A stretch of DNA of 64,000 bases, from the NCBI GenBank assembly GCA_023436585.1, contig JAEZIN010000013.1, forward strand, positions 93,575 through 157,574, written 5' to 3'. Both the position numbers and the translations under genes were made by a program. How positions within the stretch are numbered: the first letter of the stretch is position 1; each line of letters begins with the position of its first letter. Below the pieces are notes generated by a model, which was not told the origin of the DNA, ran no database searches, and saw only the letters and a list, made by a program, of their open reading frames with translations. Positions 1-8,955 of the stretch are shown piece by piece. Origin of the DNA: Bacillota bacterium. Its GTDB lineage: Bacteria; Bacillota; Clostridia; Christensenellales; Aristaeellaceae.

Positions 1-69
1 GGCTTCAGCTATGTTTCCCTGGACCTGAAGGGCTACCGCACGGGCAGCATGAACGAAACACTGGCCTGA
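1..69 (+). CDS. larE: C-terminal end of LarE (partial)
   Basis: The first 22 codons are the end of a rightward gene that begins outside the window. The readable tail, GFSYVSLDLKGYRTGSMNE followed by TLA and TGA, has the ending typical of the ATP-dependent sacrificial sulfur transferase LarE, which converts the carboxylates of the nickel-pincer cofactor precursor to thiocarboxylates using its own cysteine sulfur. The next gene is larC, the following step of the same pathway, which strongly supports the call. The active-site cysteine lies outside the window. Confidence 0.75.
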   Translation, partial: GFSYVSLDLKGYRTGSMNETLA

Positions 70-148
70 GCAACATTTCACCCCCCGGGAACCCGGCGCG
101 ATGCAAACCCGGCAACCGCCTGCTATATAGATGCGTGGAGGAGTTCTG

Positions 149-1438
149 ATGAAGACTTTATACATTGAGTGCGCCATGGGCGCGGCGGGCGATATGCTGA
201 TGGCGGCCTTGCTGGAGCTGCTGCCTGAGCCCGGCCGGTTTATGGAAAAGATCAACAGCCTTGGCATCCCGGGCGTTGCCGTGGAACGGCAAACCTCTGT
301 CAAGTGCGGCATCACCGGCACGCATATTTCTGTATCGGTGCGCGGCGTGGAAGAAGAAAGCGCGGATGTGCATGAACACGATCATCCGCACGATCACGAT
401 CATCCCCACAGTCATGACCATGCCCACAACCATACGCATCCCCACGCCCACGAACAGGGAAACGCGGCGGAGCATGACCATTCCGGCATAAAGGATATCG
501 CGGAATTGATTTCCTCCCTGCCGGTCTCGCCTTCTGTCAGGGGACATGCGCTGGCCGTGTATGCATTGCTGGCGGAGGCGGAGGCCCATGTGCACGGAAG
601 GCCGGTGGAAGATGTCCACTTTCATGAAGTGGGTACCATGGATGCCGTGGCGGATATCGTGGGCGTTTGTATGGTGATGGAGGAGCTTAGTCCCGACTTG
701 ATCGTTGTTTCCCCTGTGCATGTGGGCAGCGGCCAGGTTCGCTGCGCCCATGGTATTCTGCCTGTCCCCGCACCCGCTACGGCCTATCTATTGCGGGGCG
801 TTCCAACCTACGGCGGCGCCGTCCGCGGGGAATTGTGTACGCCTACCGGCGCCGCGCTGCTCAAGCATTTCGCGGCTGACTTTGGCAATATGCCCATCAT
901 GCAGGTGCAGGCCATCGGCTACGGCATGGGCAAAAAGGATTTTGAAGCCGCCAATTGCGTCCGTGTGATGCTGGGTTCATCTAGCACGCACAACGGTCCC
1001 AACGGGGAAATCATTCAGTTAAGCTGCAACCTGGATGACATGACCGGGGAGGCATTGGGCTTTGCCCAGCAGGCCTTGCTGGAGCTTGGCGCTTTGGATG
1101 TGTTTACGGCGCCTATTCAGATGAAGAAGAGCCGTCCGGGGCAAATGCTTGTCTGCCTGTGCCGCCCGCAAGATGCGGACAGCCTGGCGCAGGCCATGCT
1201 GAAGCATACGACGACGTTTGGCGTGCGCAGTGAGCTTTGCAAACGGTACATGCTGGACAGGCATTTTGAGACGGTGGAGTCAAAGTGGGGACCCATCCGC
1301 ATGAAAACAGGCAGCGGTTATGGAGTCACCAAATCCAAATTCGAGTATGACGACATCGCGCGCGCGGCAAAAGAGCACGGTGCTTCCATCGCTGAAGTAT
1401 ACCGTTCCCTTGAAAGGCTGCCTGACTCCAAAGAATAA
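149..1438 (+). CDS. larC: Nickel-pincer cofactor nickel chelatase LarC
   Basis: LarC inserts nickel into the pyridinium-3,5-bisthiocarboxylic acid mononucleotide made by LarB and LarE, giving the cofactor of lactate racemase and related racemases/epimerases. The 429-residue product opens with the family signature MKTLYIECAMGAAGDM, followed by a His/Asp-rich metal-binding stretch at about residues 75-112 and the conserved segment VHFHEVGTMDAVADIVG. GGAGGAG at 137-143 sits five bases before the ATG at 149; an in-frame ATG at 131 lies inside or before that site and was rejected. In Lactobacillus plantarum LarC is made by programmed frameshifting from two ORFs; here it is one uninterrupted frame. 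larE ends 79 bases upstream. No lactate racemase gene is visible in the window. Confidence 0.93.
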   Translation: MKTLYIECAMGAAGDMLMAALLELLPEPGRFMEKINSLGIPGVAVERQTSVKCGITGTHISVSVRGVEEESADVHEHDHPHDHDHPHSHDHAHNHTHPHAHEQGNAAEHDHSGIKDIAELISSLPVSPSVRGHALAVYALLAEAEAHVHGRPVEDVHFHEVGTMDAVADIVGVCMVMEELSPDLIVVSPVHVGSGQVRCAHGILPVPAPATAYLLRGVPTYGGAVRGELCTPTGAALLKHFAADFGNMPIMQVQAIGYGMGKKDFEAANCVRVMLGSSSTHNGPNGEIIQLSCNLDDMTGEALGFAQQALLELGALDVFTAPIQMKKSRPGQMLVCLCRPQDADSLAQAMLKHTTTFGVRSELCKRYMLDRHFETVESKWGPIRMKTGSGYGVTKSKFEYDDIARAAKEHGASIAEVYRSLERLPDSKE

Positions 1439-1453
1439 AAGCTTCACTGGCAT

Positions 1454-1494
1454 AAGAGGCTGCCCCAAAGCGTAAAAGCTTGGAGCAGCCTCTT
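1454..1494 (+). terminator. Rho-independent terminator after larC
   Basis: A 10-bp perfect stem (AAGAGGCTGC pairing with GCAGCCTCTT) starts 15 bases after the larC stop and is followed by a T-rich run. Confidence 0.7.
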
Positions 1495-1522
1495 TCATTT
1501 TCTTGTTGTAACGCTTTGCCTC

Positions 1523-1645
1523 TTACCCATTTCCTCCTTTTGTCGGATCACTGCTGTTGAGTATGTCTCCGGTATGCGCATCCAGCATAACGGCAGATAC
1601 AAAGTTCTCCGAGGCGTCGTAGAACTCAATAATGCGAAGCCTTTT
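1523..1645 (-). pseudogene. Remnant of a PepSY-like domain protein
   Basis: Read leftward, an open stretch ending in TAA at 1523 gives a C-terminal fragment with FYDASENFVSAVMLDAHTG then DILNSSDP. This looks like the last strand of a PepSY domain (aromatic-Asp pattern followed by LDAxTGxIL). An in-frame TAG lies only about 40 codons upstream, and no start codon or ribosome binding site is visible. I read it as the eroded end of a secreted PepSY protein. Chance resemblance cannot be excluded. Confidence 0.35.
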
Positions 1646-1672
1646 CTATCTTTAAAGGGAATCCATAAAAAA

Positions 1673-1710
1673 GCAATGCCTTGATGGAACATGCACCATC
1701 AAGGCATTGC
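1673..1710 (-). terminator. Terminator after the WYL regulator
   Basis: A 15-bp perfect inverted repeat (GCAATGCCTTGATGG and its complement) encloses an 8-base loop. On the minus strand the stem is followed by six Ts, 27 bases past the stop of the leftward WYL regulator gene. Confidence 0.8.
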
Positions 1711-1737
1711 ATATATGCTTAGTATACAGAACACGTA

Positions 1738-2502
1738 TCAGCTTTCTTGTGCCGCCGGCGGCTTTACGCTTTCCGTATCCGGTTTTTGGTCACCCCTTAT
1801 AATGCTTGAAAACTCCCCGACCCAGTCCTTCCAGAATTGCTCCAGGGAAAAGCCCTCGGGAAGGACATAGTTTTCCAAAAGCCTCTCGGCCTGCAGCAAG
1901 CGGTCGCAGCGGAAGACGCGCATTCCGCCGCTGGTTTCGCAATATGCCGCCAGATACCATTCCATGTTTTTGACCACCAATCCGTAGGGGCAAATCAGGC
2001 GTTGCGTCGTTTCCTCGCGATCCAGGCTGCCCCTGCGGTAAGTGATTTGAAGCTTTTGAGACTGCCATATGGCCTGGCGGAGCACATCCAGAAACGGGAT
2101 GGGCTTTCTTTGAACAAACCAGCCCTCCGGATCAAAGTAAAACCTTGAGACAGCCTTGCCGATATCCCCTTTGTATTGCTTGGGAAGGCTCTGCTGCAAT
2201 GTGCGAAGCGTATCCTGCAGGCTGGCCCCGGCATCCGGTCCGGCCGCGATGCCGCTTAGGTACAGCGAAACAGCATCATCGCAATGCATGACCTTCAGAC
2301 CCGACGTGTACCCATCCATCAGCTGGAACCCGCCGGTGGGGCCAAAGTCGGAAGCGATGGGAATGCCCGATTGACAGAGGATCTCGATATCCCTGTAGAT
2401 GGTCCGCTCGGAAGCCTCCAAAGCCGCCGCCAGATCCTTTGCCTTTACCTTGTTCCTTGATTCCAGCAGCAGCAAAATCGCAATAAGCCGGTGCAGCCGC
2501 AT
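1738..2502 (-). CDS. HTH/WYL-domain transcriptional regulator
   Basis: A 254-residue DNA-binding protein. Residues 1-60 form a winged helix-turn-helix of the HTH_11/DeoR type (LAAALEASERTIYRDIEIL), and the middle carries a WYL ligand-sensing domain with the name-giving motif NMEWYLAAY near residue 180. WYL domains bind small ligands or nucleic acids and control metabolic or stress genes. GGGAG lies five bases before the ATG. The gene follows the M55 peptidase by 31 bases on the same strand, so the two are probably co-transcribed. Its ligand cannot be read from sequence. Confidence 0.85.
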   Translation of the reverse strand: MRLHRLIAILLLLESRNKVKAKDLAAALEASERTIYRDIEILCQSGIPIASDFGPTGGFQLMDGYTSGLKVMHCDDAVSLYLSGIAAGPDAGASLQDTLRTLQQSLPKQYKGDIGKAVSRFYFDPEGWFVQRKPIPFLDVLRQAIWQSQKLQITYRRGSLDREETTQRLICPYGLVVKNMEWYLAAYCETSGGMRVFRCDRLLQAERLLENYVLPEGFSLEQFWKDWVGEFSSIIRGDQKPDTESVKPPAAQES

Positions 2503-2533
2503 GGCACTCCCTCTTTTTCTGAATCAAATCATG

Positions 2534-3337
2534 CTAGATGATGATCGGTACGGCATTGCCCTCCACGGTATGCTCCACAATATTTGCGGATACAAGTTTC
2601 GCCCCATAGGCAGCCGCGGCCTGTTCCGCCGTTTTCGGATCAAAAAACTCGGTGCGGCAGGTGTAGGGGCCGCTCAAGCGGTATGGCGCAATCTGTCCGA
2701 TCTTTTGCATGGCTCTTTTCGCACCTTCCCGGATTTGATCGCGGGCTTTTTCCGGGGACAGGTGAATGCCTGGGACCTGGGTAAAGAGTTTCGCCGAAGT
2801 GGTCAAGCCTTCCTTCACGGCTACGCCCTCCATTTCGGGAACAAGCGCCCTGGCCTCCTCCACCCCGGTGCGGTCGCCGCATATAAACACCGTGGGTATG
2901 CCATGGGATGCGGCCGTCAGAGCATTGACCCCTATCTCGCCCATTTTCACATCATTAATCCACAAGCCTTTGATGTTCCCGTTGAAGCTGTGGGCCAGGA
3001 TGCCCTTTTCCGCGTAAGCCATGCCGTGGAGCCCGCACAGAAACATACCGTCGAAGCTTTCGTCCATGCCCTCCGGCCCACCATCCCCGGCGCCCATAAC
3101 CAGCTTGCAGGCGGGGTGCAACAGCTCCACATCCAGGCCGCCGGGAAACGCGCCATGCCCGTCCCAGGCAACAATTTCGGTGGCGCCGCCCTCTATCGCG
3201 CCTTCCACCAGCGCATTCAGCTCCAACGTGGCCAGCTTGCGGGCCTGCTGGTAATACGCTCCGTCAAAGCAACATTGTTTGAACATATCGACAACCCCGG
3301 CAGTCCCTTCCAGATCACAGATCACATAGATTTTCAT
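2534..3337 (-). CDS. M55 family zinc D-aminopeptidase (DppA-like)
   Basis: A 267-residue cytoplasmic metallopeptidase of the M55 family, whose founder, Bacillus DppA, hydrolyses D-Ala-D-Ala and similar D-amino acid peptides. The metal-ligand pattern is visible: Asp8 and Glu10 in CDLEGT, His61 in WDGHGA, His104 in GLHGM and Glu134 in GEIGVNA, with the catalytic-type His116 in AHSF. AGGGG precedes the ATG. It is the first gene of a two-gene leftward unit with the WYL regulator. No dipeptide ABC transporter is adjacent, so a role in recycling cell-wall D-peptides is inferred from the family only. Confidence 0.9.
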   Translation of the reverse strand: MKIYVICDLEGTAGVVDMFKQCCFDGAYYQQARKLATLELNALVEGAIEGGATEIVAWDGHGAFPGGLDVELLHPACKLVMGAGDGGPEGMDESFDGMFLCGLHGMAYAEKGILAHSFNGNIKGLWINDVKMGEIGVNALTAASHGIPTVFICGDRTGVEEARALVPEMEGVAVKEGLTTSAKLFTQVPGIHLSPEKARDQIREGAKRAMQKIGQIAPYRLSGPYTCRTEFFDPKTAEQAAAAYGAKLVSANIVEHTVEGNAVPIII

Positions 3338-3369
3338 GATTTACAGCCCCTTTCAGTCAGGATAAGGAC

Positions 3370-3409
3370 AGTATAAATATAAATCCATGACATCAGTGTG
3401 TCATGGATT
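3370..3409 (-). promoter_or_regulatory. Dyad plus -10 box upstream of the M55 gene
   Basis: An 11-bp inverted repeat (AATCCATGACA, 3382-3392, with its complement at 3399-3409) can end transcripts of the DUF1398 gene. Just downstream on the minus strand is TATACT (3370-3375), about 30 bases before the M55 ATG. The dyad covers the place expected for the -35 box, so it could be an operator as well as a terminator. I see no good -35 hexamer. Confidence 0.4.
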
Positions 3410-3484
3410 TTTTCGTTCTCTTTTTCTTTACCAGGGACAAGAACTGTAACCTGAATTCAGGGTACTGAGAAAGGGGCGATCCGT

Positions 3485-3880
3485 TTATACGGCCGGAATA
3501 GCCTCCGACACAACCACGCTTTCCCTCAGATCATAATAGCTGCAGGTCATGGTATTTATGTTCGAAACCCATTTGTAGACCCCCGCGCCGGCGATTTCGA
3601 TGCAGAATGTATCAAAATCGGTCTCCCCGGCCTGATGCCGCTTTAAAACGCTGCTTGCCCCTTCGCCGGAGGATGTGTGGTTTATTGGTACATCCACCGC
3701 TTTGCCCTGAACCTCGATTCGCTCTCCATCATTGCTGGTGTAGGTAACCACTCCTGTTTTCAGATTGAATGTGTTCGCCGCCATCCCCATCAGCTTGAAC
3801 TCTCTTATAAGCTTGGGGAAGTCGACACCGGTATATTTCGCGTGCGCTTCCTGAATTGCCTGTAACGTAAATGCCATCAT
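3485..3880 (-). CDS. DUF1398 (YbcV-like) family protein
   Basis: A 131-residue soluble protein of the DUF1398 family, function unknown. It starts MMAFTLQAIQEAHAKYTG, matching the family's N-terminal helix, and carries the central sheet with NTFNLKTGVVTYTSNDG. GGAGG at 3886-3890 lies five bases before the ATG at 3880; the ATG at 3877 is equally possible. The frame stays open upstream to 4084, but that stretch has no ribosome binding site and no resemblance to the family. The gene appears to be a single transcription unit. Confidence 0.75.
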   Translation of the reverse strand: MMAFTLQAIQEAHAKYTGVDFPKLIREFKLMGMAANTFNLKTGVVTYTSNDGERIEVQGKAVDVPINHTSSGEGASSVLKRHQAGETDFDTFCIEIAGAGVYKWVSNINTMTCSYYDLRESVVVSEAIPAV

Positions 3881-4262
3881 ATGTACCTCCCAGAATGGAA
3901 TTACATACAATATCCCCAAAACAGGAACAGGCGAAACAGCAGTGCAGCGCCAGGTGCCTGTCCCCAGGATAAACTGGTTATACCATGAAAGAATACAGGA
4001 AGTCCTGACCGCCGCTTCCCATGAAGTGTTCGCTGTATACAATTGATCAGCCTCTGGTATTGGATGATTTGATCTTACTTTCACCTCTTTTTTGTTGGAC
4101 AGACCCTCGCCTTCCTGCTAAGGCCGCACTCTTTTCCATCACACCTCCCCAAAATCGCAAGGCGGAGAGCGCTTATTCTTCGCTCTCCGCCTTATTGCGT
4201 TCGCAGCCCCTTATTATCATAATTTCAACAGGCAAGCTGCATAATCCCCAACACCCTAGTGC
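3881..4262. other. Intergenic stretch with a terminator
   Basis: This gap separates two leftward genes. Apart from the terminator at 4159-4193 it holds short degenerate sequence, including a small imperfect inverted repeat around GGGGACAGG/CCTGTCCCC near 3920-3965. I see no convincing gene. Confidence 0.5.
4159..4193 (-). terminator. Terminator after the cadherin-repeat protein
   Basis: A 13-bp perfect stem (AAGGCGGAGAGCG with its complement) and a 9-base loop, extended by CGCAA/TTGCG. It lies about 70 bases beyond the stop of the leftward 4.4-kb gene. Confidence 0.7.
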
Positions 4263-7200
4263 CTATGGCCTGCCCACGGTGAAGATGCCGGTGTGTGTTG
4301 TTGAAAAAACCAAATTGCCGGTCTGCGCATCGTATTGCACACCTGAAACGCGGCTTGACTCGCCGTTGTTGTTGATATACCAAACGGCAATGTTGGAGGG
4401 ATTGTTCATTTCTTCCGGCGTCGGTACGTAGGGGATGGATACGGTGAAAGGCATTTGCGCATTCTCCCAAGCAGTTTCGCTGCCATCAATGGTCAATGTA
4501 ACCTCAATCAGAGGCCTCAAACCGATCGCATCCAACACAGCCTGGGGCAGGCTGTTTCTGTCTGGCAGGCCGATGGTGATTTGCGCTGCGTTGTCACATT
4601 GCTCAATTAGTCCGCTCAGCATTTCGGGCGGCAGCGTGATGCTGCCAATGTCGGTATGTATGGTCAGCGTGCCGGTTTGATTCAGCCCGGACAGGACGGA
4701 TACGGGCATGTCCACCGTAAACAAATCAGTTTGGGGGATGACGGGGAACGTAACCACCAGCTGACCCGAATTGTTCTGGGCGCTTTGGGCGAGGTTCGAA
4801 AGATCAACACTTGCATCGCCGCTATCCGCATCCACCAGAACAGGCAGGGTGGCAGTTGACTGATCTGTGGCAACATCCGCAACGAAAACGGAACTATACT
4901 CTGACGCTGTCACGGTCAAAGTGACAGTGTAGGTATCTGTGGCGTCCGCCTGCCCGTCGTTTGCCCGGAACACAAGGGTTTTGATACCCGCGGCTATTGG
5001 CCTATAGGCATAATTCGCCCGTGCCACAACCGGGCTTTTCATGTTTTCCACTACCGTAAATGTCAGCGCGTCACCGTCGATATCCCCGAAGAGGGCAGCA
5101 AGATTCAGCCTGTACGTGCCGTTCACCTTGATGTCGGCCAATACAGTGGCCGGTATGCCTGCCTTCAAGGCCGGCAGATCGTTGACAGGGCCCACCGTGA
5201 CGAAAACGGCGGCGGTAACCGTGATGCCGCTTTCATCGCTTAGTGTGTAGGTAAATGTATCCGCCCCATTGTAATTGATAACCGGGGTGTAGGATACGAC
5301 GCCCGAAATCAGGGTGACTGTACCGTTTGTTGGCTGGGTAACTGCCGTGACCGCAAGCGTTTCGCCGACATCGGGCAGGCAGGAATCATTGTCCAGCACG
5401 TTCAGGATGGTTGCGCTGCTGTCTTCAGAAACCGCAAACGAATCATTGACCGCATCAGGCGGATCGTTCACCGAGGTCACATTGACAAAGGCCGCAACGG
5501 AAGACATGAAGCCGCCGTCATCACTGGCGGTGTAGCCAAAGGCATCCATGCCGTTGAAGTTATCTGGCGGGGTGTAGGTTACAACGCCGGAAACCAGGGT
5601 GACCGCGCCGTACAAAGGCTGGATGACCTCCGTCACCGTCAGTGTTTCACCAGTGTCGGGCCAATACGAATCATTGGCAAGCACATCCAATACAGTCGGG
5701 CCGCAGTCCTCAGCGACGGTAAAGAAATCATCCTCCGCGCTGGGGGTATCGTTCACTGGGGTCACCGTGACAGAAACCGTGGCGGTGTTTGTGCCGCCGT
5801 TTCCGTCGCTGATGGTGTAGGTGAATGTATCCGTTCCATGGAAGTTTTCTGCCGGGGTGTAGGATACGACGCCGGAAACCAGGGTGACCGTGCCGTTTGA
5901 TGGCCCTGTCACCGCAGTGACCGTCAGCGTTTCGCCGGTATCTGGCGCACACGAATCATTGGCAAGCACATCCAACACAGTCGGGCCGCAGTCCTCGGCG
6001 ACGGTAAAGAAATCCTCCGCCGTGCTGGGCGGATCGTTCACCGGGGTCACCGTGACGGAAACCGTGGCGGTGTTTGTGCCGCCGTTGCCATCGCTGATGG
6101 TGCAGGTGAATGTATCCGTTCCATGGAAGTTTTCTGCCGGGGTGTAGGATACGATGCCCGAAACCAGGGTGACCGTGCCGTTTGAGGGCTGTGTCACCGC
6201 AATGGCCGTCAGCGTTTCGCCGGATTCTGGCGCACACGAATCATTGGCAAGTACATCCAGCACTGTTATACCGCCGTCCTCGGTGACAGTAAACTCATCA
6301 TTCACCGCGGTGGGCGGATCGTTGACTGGGGTCATATGAATGGTGACTGTGGCCATACTCACGTTGTTTTGATCGTCCCTGATCCAGTAATCGAATTGGG
6401 CATCTCCATTGAAATTTTCCGCAGGAGTGTAGATCGTGAAACCTGTGAAAAAATCCATGTATATATCGCCGATGTGTGTATAGTAACCATATCCAATGAC
6501 CCATATGGTTTCGCCGGTATCTGGCGCACACGAATCATTGGCAAGCACATTAAACATTCTGGGCCCGCTATCTTCGGCAAAAGTAAACTCATCATTCACC
6601 GCAGTAGGGGGATCATTCACCGGGGTCACCGTAGCGGTAACGGTGGCGGTAGCCGTGCCGCCGTTTCCATCGCTGAGGGTGTATGTAAATGAATCCGGTC
6701 CAAAGTAATTTGCCGCCGGGGTGTAGCGTACGATGCCCGCATCCAGCGAAACAGTACCATGGGCCGACTGGGTGACCGCTGCAACCGTCAGCGTTTCGCC
6801 AGTGTCGGGCCAATACGAATCATTGGCGAGCACATCCACCACCGTTGCGCCGCTGTCCTCAGCGACGGTAAGCGCATCATCACCCGCGCTGGGCGGATCG
6901 TTGACCGGGGTCACATGAATGGTGATATGCCCCAACGTATAACTGCCTATGTTATCTTGCACGAGGTAGTCTACCGTGGTCGTTCCATTGAAATTAGGCG
7001 CAGGTGTAAAATCCAAGCCGTAGCTGTGATAACCAACAGAACCATGCGCCGGATAATGACCGATGGAGATAATAATCAGCGTTTCGCCTGTATCCGGAGC
7101 GCATGAATCGTTGGCCAGCACATCCAGAGACGTTAAGCCGCAATCCTCGGCAATGGTGAACGAATCACTCCCCAAGGTAGGCGGGTCGTTAACCGGGGTC

Positions 7201-8708
7201 ACATTTATGGAGACGGTGGCGGTAGCCGTGCCGCCATTTCCATCGCTTAGGGTGTATGTAAATGAATCCGATCCAAAGTAATTTGCCGCCGGGGTGTAGC
7301 GTACGATGCCCGCATCCAGTGAAACAGTACCGTAGGCCGCCTGGGTGACCTCTGCAACCGTCAGCGTTTCGCCGGTATCTGGGGCGGATGTGTCATTGGC
7401 AAGCACATCCACCACCGTTGCGCCGCTGTCCTCGGCGACGGTAAGCGCATCATCACCAGCGCTGGGCGGATCGTTGACCGGGGTCACATGAACGGTGACT
7501 GTGGCGGCAGCCGTACCGCCACTGCCATCATTGATGGTGTAGGTAAAGGTGGTAGTGCCGATGTAGCCTGCTGCCGGGGTAAGGTTCAGAACGCTTGCGG
7601 TGAATGACACCGTACCGTTTGCCGGCTGGGTGACCGCTGCGATTGTTAGCGTTTCACCGGTGTCGGGGGCAATGGAATCATTGGCAAGTACATCCAGCGC
7701 CGTGGCGGCGCCATTCCTTTGCACGGTGTACGCATCATCCTCCGCGGTGGGGGGATCGTTGACCGGGGTCACCGTGACAGTTACTGTGGCGGTCGCCGTA
7801 CCACCATTACCATCGCTGATAGTGTAGGTAAAGGAGGTTGTTCCATGGAAGTTCGAGTCGGGCTGAAAACTCACATTCGTCGCCGTAAACGTCACCGTAC
7901 CGCCTGACGGCTGGGTCACCGATGTCACCGTCAGCGTTTCGGCGGTTTCGGGAGCGGTGGAATCGTTGGCCAGCACATTCATCACTGTTGAACTGCTGTC
8001 TTCGGCCACGGTGAATGTATCGTTGTTCGCGCTGGGAGGATCGTTGACCGGGGTCACCGTGGCAGTTACTGTGGCGGTGGCCGTACCACCATTACCATCG
8101 CTGATGGTGTAGGTAAAGGCGGTTGTTCCATGGAAGTTCGAGTCGGGCTGAAAACTCACATTCATCGGCGTAAACGTCACCGTACCGCCTGACGGCTGGG
8201 TCACCGCTACGAGTGTCAGCGTTTCGCCGATGTCGGGGGTGATGGAATCGTTGTCCAGCACATTCATCACTGTTGAACTGCTGTCTTCGGCCACGGTGAA
8301 CGCATCGTCTACCGCGCTGGGGGGATCGTTCACCGGGGTTACCGTAGCGGTAACAGTGGCGGTGGCCGTACCATCATTACCATCGCTGATGGTGTAGGTA
8401 AAGGTGGCCGTTCCATGGAAGTTCGAGTCGGGCTGAAAACTCACATCCGTCGCCGTAAACGTCACCGTACCGCCTGCCGGCTGGGTCACCGATGTCACCA
8501 TCAGCGTTTCGCCGATGTCGGGGGCGGCGGAATCATTGGCAAGCACATTTACCACTGTTGAACTGCTGTCTTCAAAGACGGTGATTGAATCGTCCATCGC
8601 GATGGGGGGATTGTTGTCTCCGGCCATTCCGATTCCGGGGAAGATGGACACAAAAAAGATCACCGAACAAAAGAGGGATAGCATCCGGCGTTTGCGGCAA
8701 ATTTTCAT
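4263..8708 (-). CDS. Secreted cadherin-like tandem-repeat surface protein
   Basis: A 1481-residue exported protein. AGGAGG lies just upstream of the ATG at 8708, which starts MKICRKRRMLSLFCSVIFF, a signal peptide ending near GMAGD; an upstream in-frame ATG at 8783 was rejected because this signal would be internal. The body is twelve copies of a ~95-residue unit of the tandem-95/VCBS/Cadherin_5 type, each opening with PVNDPP and containing an EDS/EDC, VLANDS, GTVT, NFxG, FTYTISDGNGG and ATVTVTVTPVND pattern. A thirteenth, different Ig-like domain and a C-terminal beta module ending near YDAQTGNLVFSTTHTG follow; similar modules precede SLH domains in S-layer proteins. No SLH or LPXTG anchor is visible. 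Such proteins are usually calcium-stabilised adhesins or cell-wall fibres. Units 6 and 8 are divergent. Confidence 0.85.
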   Translation of the reverse strand: MKICRKRRMLSLFCSVIFFVSIFPGIGMAGDNNPPIAMDDSITVFEDSSSTVVNVLANDSAAPDIGETLMVTSVTQPAGGTVTFTATDVSFQPDSNFHGTATFTYTISDGNDGTATATVTATVTPVNDPPSAVDDAFTVAEDSSSTVMNVLDNDSITPDIGETLTLVAVTQPSGGTVTFTPMNVSFQPDSNFHGTTAFTYTISDGNGGTATATVTATVTPVNDPPSANNDTFTVAEDSSSTVMNVLANDSTAPETAETLTVTSVTQPSGGTVTFTATNVSFQPDSNFHGTTSFTYTISDGNGGTATATVTVTVTPVNDPPTAEDDAYTVQRNGAATALDVLANDSIAPDTGETLTIAAVTQPANGTVSFTASVLNLTPAAGYIGTTTFTYTINDGSGGTAAATVTVHVTPVNDPPSAGDDALTVAEDSGATVVDVLANDTSAPDTGETLTVAEVTQAAYGTVSLDAGIVRYTPAANYFGSDSFTYTLSDGNGGTATATVSINVTPVNDPPTLGSDSFTIAEDCGLTSLDVLANDSCAPDTGETLIIISIGHYPAHGSVGYHSYGLDFTPAPNFNGTTTVDYLVQDNIGSYTLGHITIHVTPVNDPPSAGDDALTVAEDSGATVVDVLANDSYWPDTGETLTVAAVTQSAHGTVSLDAGIVRYTPAANYFGPDSFTYTLSDGNGGTATATVTATVTPVNDPPTAVNDEFTFAEDSGPRMFNVLANDSCAPDTGETIWVIGYGYYTHIGDIYMDFFTGFTIYTPAENFNGDAQFDYWIRDDQNNVSMATVTIHMTPVNDPPTAVNDEFTVTEDGGITVLDVLANDSCAPESGETLTAIAVTQPSNGTVTLVSGIVSYTPAENFHGTDTFTCTISDGNGGTNTATVSVTVTPVNDPPSTAEDFFTVAEDCGPTVLDVLANDSCAPDTGETLTVTAVTGPSNGTVTLVSGVVSYTPAENFHGTDTFTYTISDGNGGTNTATVSVTVTPVNDTPSAEDDFFTVAEDCGPTVLDVLANDSYWPDTGETLTVTEVIQPLYGAVTLVSGVVTYTPPDNFNGMDAFGYTASDDGGFMSSVAAFVNVTSVNDPPDAVNDSFAVSEDSSATILNVLDNDSCLPDVGETLAVTAVTQPTNGTVTLISGVVSYTPVINYNGADTFTYTLSDESGITVTAAVFVTVGPVNDLPALKAGIPATVLADIKVNGTYRLNLAALFGDIDGDALTFTVVENMKSPVVARANYAYRPIAAGIKTLVFRANDGQADATDTYTVTLTVTASEYSSVFVADVATDQSTATLPVLVDADSGDASVDLSNLAQSAQNNSGQLVVTFPVIPQTDLFTVDMPVSVLSGLNQTGTLTIHTDIGSITLPPEMLSGLIEQCDNAAQITIGLPDRNSLPQAVLDAIGLRPLIEVTLTIDGSETAWENAQMPFTVSIPYVPTPEEMNNPSNIAVWYINNNGESSRVSGVQYDAQTGNLVFSTTHTGIFTVGRP
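5175..8615 (-). repeat. Twelve ~285-bp in-gene tandem repeats
   Basis: The codons for PVNDPP recur about every 285 bases, at roughly 8330, 8040, 7750, 7470, 7190, 6900, 6610, 6315, 6030, 5750, 5460 and 5175. Similarity between units varies greatly. The stretch at 6655-6760 and that at 7230-7330 differ at only a few bases, and units near 7850, 8140 and 8420 share long identical runs. Two units are strongly diverged. This pattern indicates recent unequal exchange or gene conversion within an older array. Confidence 0.85.
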
Positions 8709-8759
8709 CTTTGGCCTCCTGCTGGCGCGTTCATATACCCGAATGGTGAATCTTGGCAT

Positions 8760-8790
8760 ATTATAACATATATTTCTTATCAAATGTAAA
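8760..8790 (-). promoter_or_regulatory. Possible promoter of the cadherin-repeat gene
   Basis: On the minus strand a consensus TATAAT (8760-8765) lies about 50 bases before the start codon. The upstream element is weak: TTTACA at 19-base spacing or TACATT at 17. Confidence 0.4.
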
Positions 8791-8926
8791 AATATCTTAT
8801 CTTTTTTGGGGGATGTTGGTACGCAATCGGATTATTCGCATTCTACGCAAAAAAGAGGACTCATCGCACAGGAGGTATTCACTCGCTTCATTATGTACAA
8901 CTTCTACCAACGAATTGCAGCCGAGA

Positions 8927-8955
8927 TGGACAAGCTATGGATGATATGGTATACT
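8927..8955 (+). promoter_or_regulatory. Promoter of the MBG-repeat gene
   Basis: TGGACA (8927-8932), a 17-base spacer and TATACT (8950-8955) form a good sigma-A promoter about 60 bases before the start at 9017. The ~300-bp region between the two surface-protein genes is therefore divergent-promoter territory. I see no gene in it. Confidence 0.6.

Noticed and set aside
4263..8708. Regular repeats that might be a CRISPR or phage tail-fibre array
   Set aside because: Repeats are ~285 bp, coding and in frame, without short identical repeats and unique spacers. They encode secreted cadherin-like units.
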